Notes: a model not told the origin generated them from the letters alone. Positions 15,864 to 25,786 are shown, numbered from the stretch's first letter. The stretch is DNA of 64,000 nucleotides from an uncultured Planctomycetales bacterium (GCA_937982665.1 CALJLD010000003.1:1-64000); one strand, 5' to 3'. Made by a program: numbers and translations.

Positions 15864-16811
15864 TCAACTAATCAACGCGAAGCAATGGTGAAGGTAGTAC
15901 GATGCGAGTTGGCGATGGTGAACGTACTTGTTGAAGTATTCGCGCGCGTTCGCGGAGAGCGTCTTGCGAAGCGCTTCATCTTCAAGACATTCCTCGCAGC
16001 GATCAACCAAATCGGACAAGTCCGGCTTTGCGTACAGGATGTGCTTCCGGTCTTCTAGTGGCACATGCAGTTTGGCATTCGGCCGTGGGCCGACGACGCA
16101 ACAACCGATGGCAAGATAATCCATGAGCCGGAAACAGAGATCGCCCCGGCCTGGCAGATCGATGCAGACTTTTGCGCTAGCGGCCTCTCGCAGGGATCTG
16201 CTGTATCGCAAAATCTGTGGGCTGCCCATGAACGAGAATTTGTCTTGGCCTTCAAGCAATTCAATGGCCTTCTTGCGAACAGCCGTGCCGTAGCGGACGT
16301 TGAACCGCCCATAGGCTTCAAACTTTGGGCGTTTTGTTGTGCGGCGCCGCAAGCCAGGCAGCATGCGATAGATGGCGAGTTCATTGGTCACAAAGCCGCC
16401 GGGATAGACGTTCGCGTGGTCATATCCTTCGCCGCGGAATTGCATTTTGAAATAGGCGAGCGAAGACTTCGCCGTGTCTTCATCAATCTCGGGATAGTCC
16501 GAATAGTCAATCGCGATCGGATATCGAGTGCCGTCAAATTCCAAATGGAAAACAACAGCGGCATACCGCAACGCGGCGATCTCAGCCGATGTCTCAACTG
16601 GCATGTAATTGCCGAACCCGGCCTTGAGTGGACCGACCCATTTTTCCGCCGGGGCCCAACCATAGGCAGCCGGCCAAATAATCCGGGAGCGTTGGGCCAG
16701 ATTGTGGGGTAGATCCCACGTGGGCGTGAACGGCTGTTGGCGAAGCGATGGCTTCCACCACGGTCGCTCCGCGCCTAGCGTGGCCTCGTGTGCCGAGACG
16801 TACGAACTCAC
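15864..16811 (-). CDS. Glycosyltransferase-like protein
   Basis: The 315-residue product starts at a GTG (16809-16811) with GAGG 7 bases upstream. The C-terminal half has the GT-B donor-side pattern: KFSFMGSPQILRYSR, CIDLPGRGDLCFRLMDYLAIGCCVVG, and a helix ECLEDEALRKTLSANAREYF close to the end, as in the Glyco_trans_1_2 and exostosin-like groups. The N-terminal half is unusual and may bind the acceptor. It is shorter than typical family members. It is co-directional with the sulfotransferase gene 174 bases downstream, which supports a shared role in decorating a surface polymer. Confidence 0.7.
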   Translation of the reverse strand: MSSYVSAHEATLGAERPWWKPSLRQQPFTPTWDLPHNLAQRSRIIWPAAYGWAPAEKWVGPLKAGFGNYMPVETSAEIAALRYAAVVFHLEFDGTRYPIAIDYSDYPEIDEDTAKSSLAYFKMQFRGEGYDHANVYPGGFVTNELAIYRMLPGLRRRTTKRPKFEAYGRFNVRYGTAVRKKAIELLEGQDKFSFMGSPQILRYSRSLREAASAKVCIDLPGRGDLCFRLMDYLAIGCCVVGPRPNAKLHVPLEDRKHILYAKPDLSDLVDRCEECLEDEALRKTLSANAREYFNKYVHHRQLASYYLHHCFALIS

Positions 16812-17027
16812 AGTTGACCTCTATCAATCCAAATCAGCCATAAGAAGCAAGGCCTCGTCAGGCGTTTGCTCCTCGATCTCTCAAAAAAAAAGGCGCAGAC
16901 CACTTAGCCTAACCGGCGAATAGCGGTCAGTCACGCGAAATGAGCCGTGGCTTTCGTCAAATCCGCGAGTTCTTATCCAGAATTCAGACGTTTGAAGAAT
17001 CCAATGCTCGCGGGAACATGCCTAAGC

Positions 17028-17522
17028 TCAGGCATTGAGCTCTTGCCATTGCTGTTGGATGCGTGCGCGGAAGGCCTGATCAATATGCGCGTTCATTTCG
17101 ACATCATCCAAACCGTTGGCAATGGCGCCTGCGTTGATCGACTGCACGTGGAAGCCGTATTTCTCGAAGAATGCCGACGTAAGTTGGCACGTTCCCAGCC
17201 GAACTGACTTTGCCGATGGTTCCGCGACGATCCTCATCAGCCTGGCGACGAGCAGATACTCGCCCAGCCCTTGGCGATGAAACTCCTGAGCGATCATTCC
17301 CCAGCAAAGGTCCGCGCCGCCATCAGCGCGAACCGCGTAGCCGCCGCAACCGACGATCTGTTTCTCGTTGCCTTGCTGTAAGATCAGGTAAGGGCAACCT
17401 TGTTCGTCCAGGAATTGTTCAAAGTCCGGGCGCTCGTGGTCGCGAAAGTAGCGCGGGATGTTGCTTGCGAAAATGCGCACGCACTCCGACTTATCCGCCG
17501 GAGTGTAGTCGCGCAGAAGCAT
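17028..17522 (-). CDS. GNAT family N-acetyltransferase
   Basis: The 164-residue product has the GNAT fold: an N-terminal strand MLLRDYTPADKSEC, a central IVGCGGYAV strand, the acetyl-CoA pyrophosphate loop around HRQGLGEYLLVARLMRI (the Q/RxxGxG/A motif) and a C-terminal FFEKYGF motif. It acetylates an amine of a small molecule or protein in the cytoplasm; the acceptor is unknown. I chose the ATG at 17520-17522, with GGAGG 11 bases upstream. An ATG at 17550-17552 would overlap the end of the dehydrogenase gene. The gene directly follows that gene on the same strand and is probably transcribed with it. Confidence 0.85.
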   Translation of the reverse strand: MLLRDYTPADKSECVRIFASNIPRYFRDHERPDFEQFLDEQGCPYLILQQGNEKQIVGCGGYAVRADGGADLCWGMIAQEFHRQGLGEYLLVARLMRIVAEPSAKSVRLGTCQLTSAFFEKYGFHVQSINAGAIANGLDDVEMNAHIDQAFRARIQQQWQELNA

Positions 17523-17541
17523 CGATGGTTGGTCCTCCGCA

Positions 17542-20500
17542 CTACTGGCCATCGCCACCGCCGGGCAGTTCGTGATCCTTGCTGGTTTCCAAGTACGAGA
17601 ACAAGTTGGCCACATCCTCTGGCGTGAGGTCTTTCAACACGCCTTCTGGCATGACGGAGACCGTGGCCGGCGTTTGCAGATCGATATCGTCTTGCTTGAT
17701 GCGGATCTTGGTCGCGTCCTGCAACAGCAAGACCAAATCCGTCGTAGTGGGATCAGGAACCGGCATGCCTGTGTGCACCAGACCGGCGGTTGTCTCAACG
17801 ACAACACTCTTGTACTGATCCGAGATCACGGCCGAAGGGAACATCAAGGACTCGACGATTTCTTTCCGTTGGAAGCGACGACGCAGTCCTGTGAGGTCCG
17901 GGCCGATTCCTTCGCCAGTGGAGCCGAAGCGATGACACTTGGCACAGTTGGCCTTGGCAAAGATTTCTTTGCCGGCGTCCACGTCGCCGGTCGAACCTTC
18001 GCCGGAGTCAAGAAAACGCGCCAATTGTTCGAAGGTCATGCTGAAGCCTTCCACGCGAGCGGGCGGCAGTTCCGCGACGGGCTCATTGGGAAACTTCTCG
18101 GCAAACCAGTTCTGGTAGAAGGACAACGAACCTTCCGCGGTCATGCGCTGCGGAGGCGATGCGCCGGTCCAGCTGGACAACGCGTTGAGCGCGATGTTGG
18201 CCGGATTGCGACGACCGTTGTTGTTCAAACGCAAGCCCGCCAGGATGGTATCGCGAAGCTTGCCGGGTTCGGTCGGTTTTAAATCCATCTGACCAAGAGC
18301 GCCGAGCGCGACCTGCAACGTTGTTCCGTTTCCGTAGCGCAAGCTTTGCCAAAGGATTTCAGCATCGGCCGGATTGGGTTTCTTGGCCAACGCCCGCACG
18401 ATCGGTTCGCGCGAATCGGGGAAGCGTTCATGCAGGTCGCGCAGGATGGCTTTCGATTCGTTGCTGCCATCTTCGCCCAACACATCAAACGCGGCGGCCA
18501 GCACCGGAGCGTAAGCTGGATTGTCAGGTTCGGCCTCAAACCAGGCGATCATGCCAGCCATGACCTGATCGAAGTTGGCAATGTCGCTCGGACTGCTGGA
18601 AGCGAGCAACAACTGCGACGCGAACGGCCGCTTGGCCCAATCGGCCAACAACTCACGGCGATCCTCCGGCGAGAATTTCGCTACGCGCGAACCGACAATG
18701 TTGCGGAGATAGCCTTTGAAACTGTTGCCGCCATCCCAATCGCGGGTGGTTTCGTACCAATCGAGGTACTTCGACTTGTTGTCGAGTGTCCAACCGGAAT
18801 TGACGTAGGAAAGATAGAGTGCGATCTCGATTTGATCGCTGCGGTCACCGTTGGGCAACATGGACACCAAGCGATCAAGTAAGCCTGGAGTATCTGCCGC
18901 AGCGAGGAGTCGTGCTGCTTTCCGCAATGTTGGATCATGCGAAGGCACGCCAATGGTGCGAACAAAAGATTTCAATTCGTCGGTGTCATCCGAAATTGAG
19001 AGGAGCTCCATGAGGCGCACCGCGGCTTCATCCGCACCATCCTGTGCATTGCGTTCCTGCTGTTGCGATGCGGTCATGGCATCAACAGCGTCCTTCGCAT
19101 TCAACTGACCCAAGCGATAAAGAGTCAACATTGCCTCCGTAAGAGGGCGAGGAGAGAACTCTGCCAGGGCTTTCTCCTTCCACTTCTCTACCGGAATTCG
19201 CTCCAGCGCCAACCGCGCGGCGTATCGCAACCAGCGGTCATCGTTCTCCAACAATTCCAGCACAGGCTCCAGCGGCGGTTCCAGGCCAGCTTGCACGAAG
19301 GCTTCGCAAGCGCGACGGCGGACGGTGAGGTCATCATCAGCCATGAGCTTTGTGAGCGTTGCGGCCACATGGTCTTGCAATCCGCCGGCTTCGCTCTCGG
19401 CTGGCGTGTTGTAGACCGCATCCGTGTGAATCGCGTCCTCCGCAAAACGGAGCGTATCGGCAACTGTCGCGCCATCGTTATGCAAACAGCTTCCCAACAA
19501 GAGCGTCACGAATTGTCGCACGCTGGCGTCGTCATCGTTGGCCAACTCAACTAGCAAGTCGACGGACGGTCGTGGACCGAGTTGTGAGGCCAATGTGAGC
19601 GCGCGAATCTGATGATCAGCGTTGTCACTCTTCGCTGCGGTGGCGATTTCATTCGCCCACGCTTCATCGCCCAGCCTGCGCTTGATGCTGGTGGCGATGT
19701 CACGCGCCCAGGCGGATTGCATCTGCGGCATGTCGAGCAGCTCAGCGAAGTTGCCGACGGCCAGCGGTTCCGCTCCGTCGCCATAAGTGATGCGATAGAT
19801 GCCCCCTTCGGTTCCGCGTCCCCCAGTGCAGAAGAGGATGGAGCCGTCGCGGTCGACTTCGATATCGCTGACGTTGAGCGGATTCCCAGCGACGAGCGTT
19901 TCCCAATCGCCGGCGAAGGTTGCGCCATCTTGATCTATGTGCACGCTGATGATGCGGCCCATCGACCAATCGCAAACAATGAACGCGCCCTGGTACTTCT
20001 CCGGCAACGCGTTGTGCTCATAGAAGACAACGCCGGTTGGCGAGCCGCGACCGATGTCAACGGTGCCTGGCAGCGAATCGAAGTACCATTCCGGCCACTT
20101 GGCCGCGCCGCTGCGCCAACCGAACTGCGCGCCTGGCGTGCAGTGATTGATGCGGATAGGGCGATACCACGGCAGACCGACGTCCCATTCCATATCGCTA
20201 TCGAAGGCGAACATGTCGCCCTGCGAGTTGAAACCGAACTCGTATTCATTACGGAAGCCGGCGGTGTGCATCCACCACTTATCGCCACCCGGTGAGAACC
20301 GCCAGATGGTTCCGCCGGGATGCGTGATCCCGTTGGCGTGTCCGTTGGCATCTTGAAAACGTGGTTGCAGGACGTCGCCTTCGTATGTCTTGCCGACGGG
20401 ACTGTTGGGCTGCGGGGTCTCTGTCACCCAAGCGTGATTGCCCATGTTGTTGTAGAGCCAGCCATCAGGCCCAAAGACGACCGCATGCGGTCCGTGCTCG

Positions 20501-21417
20501 CCCATGCCGCCGCGATACTTGAGGATGTTCTCCACGCTGTCCGCCTGACCGTCATGATCCATGTCCGGCAAACGATACAGTCCGGTGCCGTCGGGGCCAT
20601 CGCCCACGACGTAGAGAGTATCGAAGACCTGACACAGCCCTTGGCAGTTGCGGACGGCATCGGTGAAGACGGTCCGCTCGTCGTATTGGCCATCGCCATC
20701 GGTATCCATCAAAGACGAAACCGGACCGCGCTCTTCGGAATAGATCAGGCGACCGCCGTTCCCCCACGTCATGGCGACGACGGAACCTTGCAGCAGTTGC
20801 TGATCGGCGACGCGCTCAACTTGGAATCCGGCCGGGATCTGAAACCGCGAGATGTAATCGGTATTGAAGACAATGTCTTTCCAGGGGGAGTCCGCATGCG
20901 CGGAGAGCGCGGCGACATCCGACCATGTCGAAACATCAAAGCCAGCTTTGAGCCAGTCTTCGCCTTGCGGCGCTGAGCTTAACGCCTTCCAACCGCCGGG
21001 CGAATCAAACGGTGTGCTGCGTCCGTTTTGATGGCGGATGACACCTTCGACAAACAGTCCGGCGCGGCTTTCTTTGTTGTTCGCGGCGATGGCGATCACA
21101 TTGACGCCACGCTCCACAATGCCGTTGAGATTGAAGTGGCTGGACTCTGACCCGCCGCCGGTTCCGAGCTTCTGCCCGTTGACCCAAAGCGTGAAGGTAT
21201 CGTCAGCCGCGATCCAGATTTCGCCTGTGCAAGGTCCGTCCATATAGACCTCGCGACGGAACAGCACGTCGCCGGCGGGCGCCTGCTGCTCAGGGTTGCC
21301 GCCGGCAATCCACATCCATCGGGCGTCCATCTCTTGAGCGTGTGCGGTGTTTGCACTTACGGCAAAGAAAAGGATCGCGATGGCACACAACAGGCATCGG
21401 GCCAGGGTAGCAGACAT
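17542..21417 (-). CDS. PVC-type membrane-bound dehydrogenase with HEAT repeats and CxxCH cytochrome domain
   Basis: This very large secreted protein (1291 residues) has a signal peptide (1-27), a carbohydrate-binding-like beta domain with LWVNGQKLGTG (about 45-120), and a six-bladed propeller of the membrane-bound dehydrogenase type (about 190-540) with GMGEHGPHAVVFGPDGWLY and GNHAW. HEAT-like alpha repeats follow (550-1090), then a C-terminal cytochrome c domain with NCAKCHRFGSTGEGIGPDLTG. This domain order is the hallmark of the Planctomycete-Verrucomicrobia PVC dehydrogenases, inferred to oxidise sugars or alcohols in the periplasm and pass electrons to the bound heme. The start at 21415-21417 has AAGGA 9 bases upstream; the frame continues to 21459. 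It is followed by a GNAT gene. Confidence 0.92.
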   Translation of the reverse strand: MSATLARCLLCAIAILFFAVSANTAHAQEMDARWMWIAGGNPEQQAPAGDVLFRREVYMDGPCTGEIWIAADDTFTLWVNGQKLGTGGGSESSHFNLNGIVERGVNVIAIAANNKESRAGLFVEGVIRHQNGRSTPFDSPGGWKALSSAPQGEDWLKAGFDVSTWSDVAALSAHADSPWKDIVFNTDYISRFQIPAGFQVERVADQQLLQGSVVAMTWGNGGRLIYSEERGPVSSLMDTDGDGQYDERTVFTDAVRNCQGLCQVFDTLYVVGDGPDGTGLYRLPDMDHDGQADSVENILKYRGGMGEHGPHAVVFGPDGWLYNNMGNHAWVTETPQPNSPVGKTYEGDVLQPRFQDANGHANGITHPGGTIWRFSPGGDKWWMHTAGFRNEYEFGFNSQGDMFAFDSDMEWDVGLPWYRPIRINHCTPGAQFGWRSGAAKWPEWYFDSLPGTVDIGRGSPTGVVFYEHNALPEKYQGAFIVCDWSMGRIISVHIDQDGATFAGDWETLVAGNPLNVSDIEVDRDGSILFCTGGRGTEGGIYRITYGDGAEPLAVGNFAELLDMPQMQSAWARDIATSIKRRLGDEAWANEIATAAKSDNADHQIRALTLASQLGPRPSVDLLVELANDDDASVRQFVTLLLGSCLHNDGATVADTLRFAEDAIHTDAVYNTPAESEAGGLQDHVAATLTKLMADDDLTVRRRACEAFVQAGLEPPLEPVLELLENDDRWLRYAARLALERIPVEKWKEKALAEFSPRPLTEAMLTLYRLGQLNAKDAVDAMTASQQQERNAQDGADEAAVRLMELLSISDDTDELKSFVRTIGVPSHDPTLRKAARLLAAADTPGLLDRLVSMLPNGDRSDQIEIALYLSYVNSGWTLDNKSKYLDWYETTRDWDGGNSFKGYLRNIVGSRVAKFSPEDRRELLADWAKRPFASQLLLASSSPSDIANFDQVMAGMIAWFEAEPDNPAYAPVLAAAFDVLGEDGSNESKAILRDLHERFPDSREPIVRALAKKPNPADAEILWQSLRYGNGTTLQVALGALGQMDLKPTEPGKLRDTILAGLRLNNNGRRNPANIALNALSSWTGASPPQRMTAEGSLSFYQNWFAEKFPNEPVAELPPARVEGFSMTFEQLARFLDSGEGSTGDVDAGKEIFAKANCAKCHRFGSTGEGIGPDLTGLRRRFQRKEIVESLMFPSAVISDQYKSVVVETTAGLVHTGMPVPDPTTTDLVLLLQDATKIRIKQDDIDLQTPATVSVMPEGVLKDLTPEDVANLFSYLETSKDHELPGGGDGQ

Positions 21418-21600
21418 TAGCTGAAGTCCTTCAATGAAGAGAATCCGCATAGCCGTCAATCGGCAAACAGATAAATCTCAGGCGGGGTGCGGCTCCTGCC
21501 GCGGAGGGAAGGCAGAGCAGACATGATAGCCTTGCCGCGCAGTGGATGCCAGAAAGTGCGAAAGGTGGGATTCGGCGAATTGGCCGATTGTATCGACAGT

Positions 21601-21628
21601 TTGACACATAACGGCCACGACCTAGAGT
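21601..21628 (+). promoter_or_regulatory. Sigma70-like promoter of the pilus locus
   Basis: A perfect -35 TTGACA (21601-21606) is separated by 16 bases from TAGAGT (21623-21628), a 4-of-6 match to the -10 consensus. It lies about 130 bases upstream of the first prepilin gene in the only intergenic space before the long co-directional pilus locus, and points toward it. Confidence 0.5.
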
Positions 21629-21760
21629 TGTGCGCCAACTCTCGATGGGAGCTGGCCATTCGGCGTTGATGAGTTGTATTGCTCAACCCGAGTGATCAAT
21701 GGTCCAAGCACGCCCTGCTCGGGCGCTCGGACAACGCTTGTCCGTCCCCTTTGGCTGGTC

Positions 21761-22384
21761 ATGACGAATCCTTGTTCTCGCATCTTGCCCGTAGTTGGCG
21801 CGCAGCGTCGAGCTGTGCGTGCGCGCTGCGGATTCACATTGATGGAGTCGCTCTTAGCCGTTGGAATCGCGGCATTGCTGGGCGCGGCGTTGCTATACGC
21901 GGTCACGAGTTCTCTAACAACATCTCAAGCGCTGACCGAGCGCGCCGTTGCCGAGGGACTAGCCAAGATGTTGATGGAAGAGATTTCAACCAAGAAGTAC
22001 TGCCAGGACATCAGTGATCCATATCAATACCCCTTTGGCCCGGGCGCGAGCGAAGGGCCATTTCGCAACTCGTTCAACGACATCGACGATTTCGATGGCT
22101 ATACGATGAGTCCCCCAGAGGATTCCTGGGGGGTTCCGTTGGGGACGGGTAACGATGCGGGGGGCCTTCGTAATGTGCAACTCCAGGTTAACGACGTCTT
22201 CTTGAATGATTTCCGTGCCACGGTGGATGTTTACTACGCCGATGATGACGACCCGTCGATCAACCTAGCGCCGGGCCTCACGAGTGACTCGAAAGCCGTG
22301 GAGATTAACGTCTATGTTGATCGACCATCAGGCACGACAGCGCTGGCAACTCTAAGGCGCGTGTTCGGCAATATTCAACAGTAA
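21761..22384 (+). CDS. Type IV prepilin-like protein (PilV/GspI-like)
   Basis: The 207-residue product has a class III signal: a basic leader of 24 residues, then the prepilin peptidase site CG|FTLMES with Glu at mature +5 and a hydrophobic helix (LLAVGIAALLGAALLYAV). The remainder is a polar globular domain rich in Asp. It is likely a minor pilin or pseudopilin in the inner membrane or pilus tip. The ATG at 21761 is the first plausible start; upstream frame is open but unlike a leader. It is the first gene of a co-directional locus reaching to 38.4 kb. Confidence 0.8.
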   Translation: MTNPCSRILPVVGAQRRAVRARCGFTLMESLLAVGIAALLGAALLYAVTSSLTTSQALTERAVAEGLAKMLMEEISTKKYCQDISDPYQYPFGPGASEGPFRNSFNDIDDFDGYTMSPPEDSWGVPLGTGNDAGGLRNVQLQVNDVFLNDFRATVDVYYADDDDPSINLAPGLTSDSKAVEINVYVDRPSGTTALATLRRVFGNIQQ

Positions 22385-22428
22385 GAAAGTCCCAAAGCGA
22401 CGAACGAACAAAGCTAGCCAGGTTTCAC

Positions 22429-23211
22429 ATGCGGCGCGGTTTTACACTTGTTGAAGTTCTCCTTTCCCTGGCAATCATGGGCATGGTTGTCGTAGCGGTG
22501 GGGGTACTGACACAAACCGCGTATCAAGCCAACGAGCATACTCAGGCTGTCGGCACTGCGACGCAGCACGCGCGAGTGGCGATTCAACGCATCACAAGAA
22601 TGGCCAATTCAGCTTATGCCGTTGACGCCGAGCCTGGCATTGCCGTCATTGAGCACGTTGGCGGCGAAACCGTTCCCACGACACTAGTGGTTTGGTCACC
22701 CCCTGGCGATCCGCAAAATGCCGATGGTCCGCCACTTGTGGGTGAGTTAGTTTTTTTCACACCCAACCCCAACGACCCAACGGAGCTGTGGGAACTCAAC
22801 GAGCCGGGCGATTCGCGAACTCAAAGTCTAACGACAATTAACAGCTCATCAGGACGGACCCTTCTCGCTGGATTGAAAGCCAGCAGCACGGCGACCAAGC
22901 GCGTTGTGATGCGACGAATGCAGACAGTGACGATTAGCGCCAACGTGATTCCGCTCCTGAGGTTCTCCACACAGCTTCGACCGAGCGAATCAGAGTGGGC
23001 TCAGTTGGAAGTAGGGGGATTGGATTGGGAAGACGCTTCGTGGCCGCAGTCCATGTTCACTGATGATTGGGGGTTGCGCTCCACTTTCGTGCAGATTGAA
23101 GCATGGATGTCGATTGCACCTGCTTCTAATCCCAATGCCGGCGCTGAGGAGCACTCGCTCCCGTTTTTTGGCGCAACCACGATGTTCTATCGCGTAACAC
23201 CGCCAAGTTGA
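22429..23211 (+). CDS. Type IV prepilin-like protein (GspJ/PilW-like)
   Basis: The 260-residue product begins MRRG|FTLVEV, a minimal prepilin leader with the Gly-Phe cleavage site and Glu at mature +5, followed by the hydrophobic N-helix (LSLAIMGMVVVAVGVL). The large globular domain and its length match GspJ or PilW minor pilins. It follows the first prepilin gene by 44 bases. Prepilin peptidase and the N-methyltransferase that would process it are not encoded in the window. Confidence 0.82.
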   Translation: MRRGFTLVEVLLSLAIMGMVVVAVGVLTQTAYQANEHTQAVGTATQHARVAIQRITRMANSAYAVDAEPGIAVIEHVGGETVPTTLVVWSPPGDPQNADGPPLVGELVFFTPNPNDPTELWELNEPGDSRTQSLTTINSSSGRTLLAGLKASSTATKRVVMRRMQTVTISANVIPLLRFSTQLRPSESEWAQLEVGGLDWEDASWPQSMFTDDWGLRSTFVQIEAWMSIAPASNPNAGAEEHSLPFFGATTMFYRVTPPS

Positions 23212-23260
23212 ATCTGATTTGATCTTGCGGTCAACACGAAGAAACCTCGCCGAGTTGAGA

Positions 23261-24826
23261 ATGAAATCGCTACGTAGAACTACCAACCGCCCAAGAGAAA
23301 GCTCTTCGCCCTATCGCTGCATTCGTGGCCGCGCGCAAGCAGCCCGAAGAAATCGGCGCGGTGTTGCGGTAATTCTGGTGCTCGGCTTCATGGCGATCAG
23401 CTTTGGGATGGCCTACGCATTGCTGCGCGCTCAGGCTTCGTCTATGCAATTGGCCGGGAACTATCGCCGGATGGAGCAGGCCAGAGAGGCGGCCTTCTCC
23501 GGAGCGCTGGCCGGCATACGAGAAATCCACGCTGACGATTGGGCAGGAGTGGCGACGTCATTCTCCGCCAATGTCACTGCAAACTCGAGCTACACAGTCT
23601 CTTTTGTGACAGGAGATGATTCGCTCCAACTTGGCGATGCCGACTACGACATGTGGCCCTACCGCGTCACGATCAAGTCTGTTGGATATGCCCAAGATCC
23701 GGCTGACCCACTGGCTGTGGCCACCGCGAATGTCCACGTTGTTATGCAGTTGATCCCAGAGAACGTGGCGACTGAACCTTCGATATGGCAAACGGCCCGA
23801 CAATACACGGCTTTCCAGTCGAAGACTGTGGAGGCCAATTTGAACATGCATATCCGCTTTGAGGGGCCGGTTAGGTTCCAAGATAAGGTTCTGCTTGGGA
23901 AGGACTTGCCTCCTAAAGATGAAATCCGCGAAAGGTATATGCGCGACCTGGATCTAATGCGATCGAACGGTTTTGACGACTACCGGCAGTTCGATACCAA
24001 TGTTCGATTGCCCTACTCCAAGCAAAGTGGTACTGCTAACGCACTAATAACGCTCCCTTTCCAGGGGTTGGGCGCAATTGATGAGCCAAAAGGCGAGACG
24101 AGCATGCCGGCGGTTGGGAACTATTCAACATATCAACTGTATCCCGGTGGCGCGCATTACACGGCGGGAACGCTTAACTTCTACACCCGCAACGAGACCT
24201 TGGAGCCAGATCCAAAGACAAACCCTCTAGGTCTCTACTATTCCTCATCCAATATTCGCATTGAAGACAATGTGACGTTGCGCGGCACTATCATTGACGG
24301 CGGAGACATTGTCATTGATGGCACCAGCATTGATCTGCAAGCGGTTGATTTACCGTCGATTGACGGTGGAGCGACAACCGTCCAATTACCAGTCATGATT
24401 GTCGGAGATGCGGTCGATGTGGAAGACGATACGAAGATGAACGTGACCGGCAGCATCGCCAGCAAGGGTCGCTTTCGATTTCGGCAGTGTGGAAATGGGA
24501 CAGAGTACACACAGCAGGGACGGTTGCTCGTTGGCGAATTGACGGTTGGTCCTTGGGTGGATTGGCCGCAATACGCGGTGAATTGGGACTTTCACTATGG
24601 GGCATTCCTGGTGCAGTACGATCCGGACGATGGAATTCCTTTCGACTACTTTCCCGACTACCTGGAAAACGTCGCGCTACTGCAAATTGAGCCGGCATTT
24701 AAGATCAGTCCACCGGCATCCGCAGTCACTTTGCACTGGATGGCAGCAGGGGAGCCACTCTATGCCCCAGTTACCGCTGGCGAAGGGCTCAACTGGCAAG
24801 TGATGGATTGGATCGATAATCCCTGA
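23261..24826 (+). CDS. PilX-like pilus assembly protein
   Basis: The 521-residue product has a long basic leader with RRNRRGVAVILVLGFMAISFGMAYALL: a Gly-Val site without the usual Phe or the +5 Glu, followed by one membrane helix (about 36-56), then AREAAFSGALAGIRE. This is the N-terminal pattern of PilX/GspK-like minor pilins. The rest is a large extracytoplasmic region with a stretch resembling a right-handed beta-helix (IRIEDNVTLRGTIIDGGDIVIDG). Its place among prepilin genes supports a role at the pilus tip or in assembly. The ATG at 23261 is preferred to a TTG at 23219. Confidence 0.65.
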   Translation: MKSLRRTTNRPRESSSPYRCIRGRAQAARRNRRGVAVILVLGFMAISFGMAYALLRAQASSMQLAGNYRRMEQAREAAFSGALAGIREIHADDWAGVATSFSANVTANSSYTVSFVTGDDSLQLGDADYDMWPYRVTIKSVGYAQDPADPLAVATANVHVVMQLIPENVATEPSIWQTARQYTAFQSKTVEANLNMHIRFEGPVRFQDKVLLGKDLPPKDEIRERYMRDLDLMRSNGFDDYRQFDTNVRLPYSKQSGTANALITLPFQGLGAIDEPKGETSMPAVGNYSTYQLYPGGAHYTAGTLNFYTRNETLEPDPKTNPLGLYYSSSNIRIEDNVTLRGTIIDGGDIVIDGTSIDLQAVDLPSIDGGATTVQLPVMIVGDAVDVEDDTKMNVTGSIASKGRFRFRQCGNGTEYTQQGRLLVGELTVGPWVDWPQYAVNWDFHYGAFLVQYDPDDGIPFDYFPDYLENVALLQIEPAFKISPPASAVTLHWMAAGEPLYAPVTAGEGLNWQVMDWIDNP

Positions 24827-24843
24827 TTGAGGAGTAATTCGCG

Positions 24844-25077
24844 ATGAAACGGACATGTCTGCTGGTGACCGGCATTGCCATTTGCACCGCATTTCTCGTG
24901 CTAGGCTTGAATAGGCCGGAAGAGGCATTTTCGCAACAGCCAAAGCAGCCATTTGCGAATGCCGTCCAACAGCGAGCGGAAGCGAATGCATTGTTGCGGG
25001 AGATCCGAGATCTTCTTCGCGAACAAAATGCGATGCTGCAAAACACACTTCCTCGCGATGGCTCCGGTCCTCAATAG
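24844..25077 (+). CDS. Small exported protein in the pilus locus
   Basis: The 77-residue product has an N-terminal signal or anchor (KRTCLLVTGIAICTAFLVLGL) and a short amphipathic helix (RAEANALLREIRDLLREQNAML) likely to form a coiled coil. A GAGG sequence 9-12 bases upstream supports the ATG at 24844. No family is recognised. It lies between two prepilin-type genes with 17- and 48-base gaps, so it is part of the locus and may be a small periplasmic or membrane partner of the assembly machine. Confidence 0.65.
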   Translation: MKRTCLLVTGIAICTAFLVLGLNRPEEAFSQQPKQPFANAVQQRAEANALLREIRDLLREQNAMLQNTLPRDGSGPQ

Positions 25078-25125
25078 CCCGCCCCATTCGGCAAGAATGG
25101 CGCGGAAGCAATCAAGGTCCGCGCC

Positions 25126-25731
25126 ATGAACGTTGCACGAAAGACTCAATTACCGCCAAATCGCCGCGCTGGCGTCACGCTGGTCGAACTAGCGATGGTT
25201 TTGCTCTTATTGGGCATTGCCGCTGCTCTGATCATTCCCAGCTTTGAACCGAACGTTGCGAGTCAATTGGCCAGTGCTGCTGAAATGGTGGCCGCGGACA
25301 TGCAGTTCGTTCGCAGCTTGGCGGTCTCCAATAACTCCACCTATCAGGTAACCCTCGACACCAGCTCCAACGAGTATGCGATAACGCATAGCGGGTCCAA
25401 TCCGACTTTGGATACGCTTCCGCTTACCATGGCGTATCAACGAGATACCGGAGGGACCAGGTATCTCATCCCGTTGAATGACACTCCAAAGATTGGTATC
25501 GGCGCGCAGCTTCTGGATGCGCTCAGCGGGAGCCCCGCAGCGGCGATAGGCAGCTTTGAGTTTGATGCCTTGGGATCTCCCGTGCCGACAGGCGATGTGG
25601 AGATCTGGTTGACTGCCGGAAGTGGAGATAGCCGTCGCTACTTGCCAGTGGTGATCCACGCAGCCACCGGGTTGGCAACTGTGGGCTCCCTCACCGCTTC
25701 TGCCCCGGTTGGAGCTACGGCACCAGACTAA
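25126..25731 (+). CDS. Type IV prepilin-like protein (GspH/FimT-like)
   Basis: The 201-residue product has a 16-residue basic leader and the site AG|VTLVELAMVLLLLGIAAAL, with Glu at mature +5. The residue after the cleavage point is Val rather than the usual Phe. The globular part begins with the GspH/FimT-type helix (LASAAEMVAADMQFVRSLAVSNN). It is the third prepilin-like gene of the locus and lies directly before pilM. It is likely a minor pseudopilin. Confidence 0.8.
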   Translation: MNVARKTQLPPNRRAGVTLVELAMVLLLLGIAAALIIPSFEPNVASQLASAAEMVAADMQFVRSLAVSNNSTYQVTLDTSSNEYAITHSGSNPTLDTLPLTMAYQRDTGGTRYLIPLNDTPKIGIGAQLLDALSGSPAAAIGSFEFDALGSPVPTGDVEIWLTAGSGDSRRYLPVVIHAATGLATVGSLTASAPVGATAPD

Positions 25732-25786
25732 TCGCCGGTTCCTCAACTCAGGTTCCGGCAATGAATATCAATTACGTTGGCCAGTC

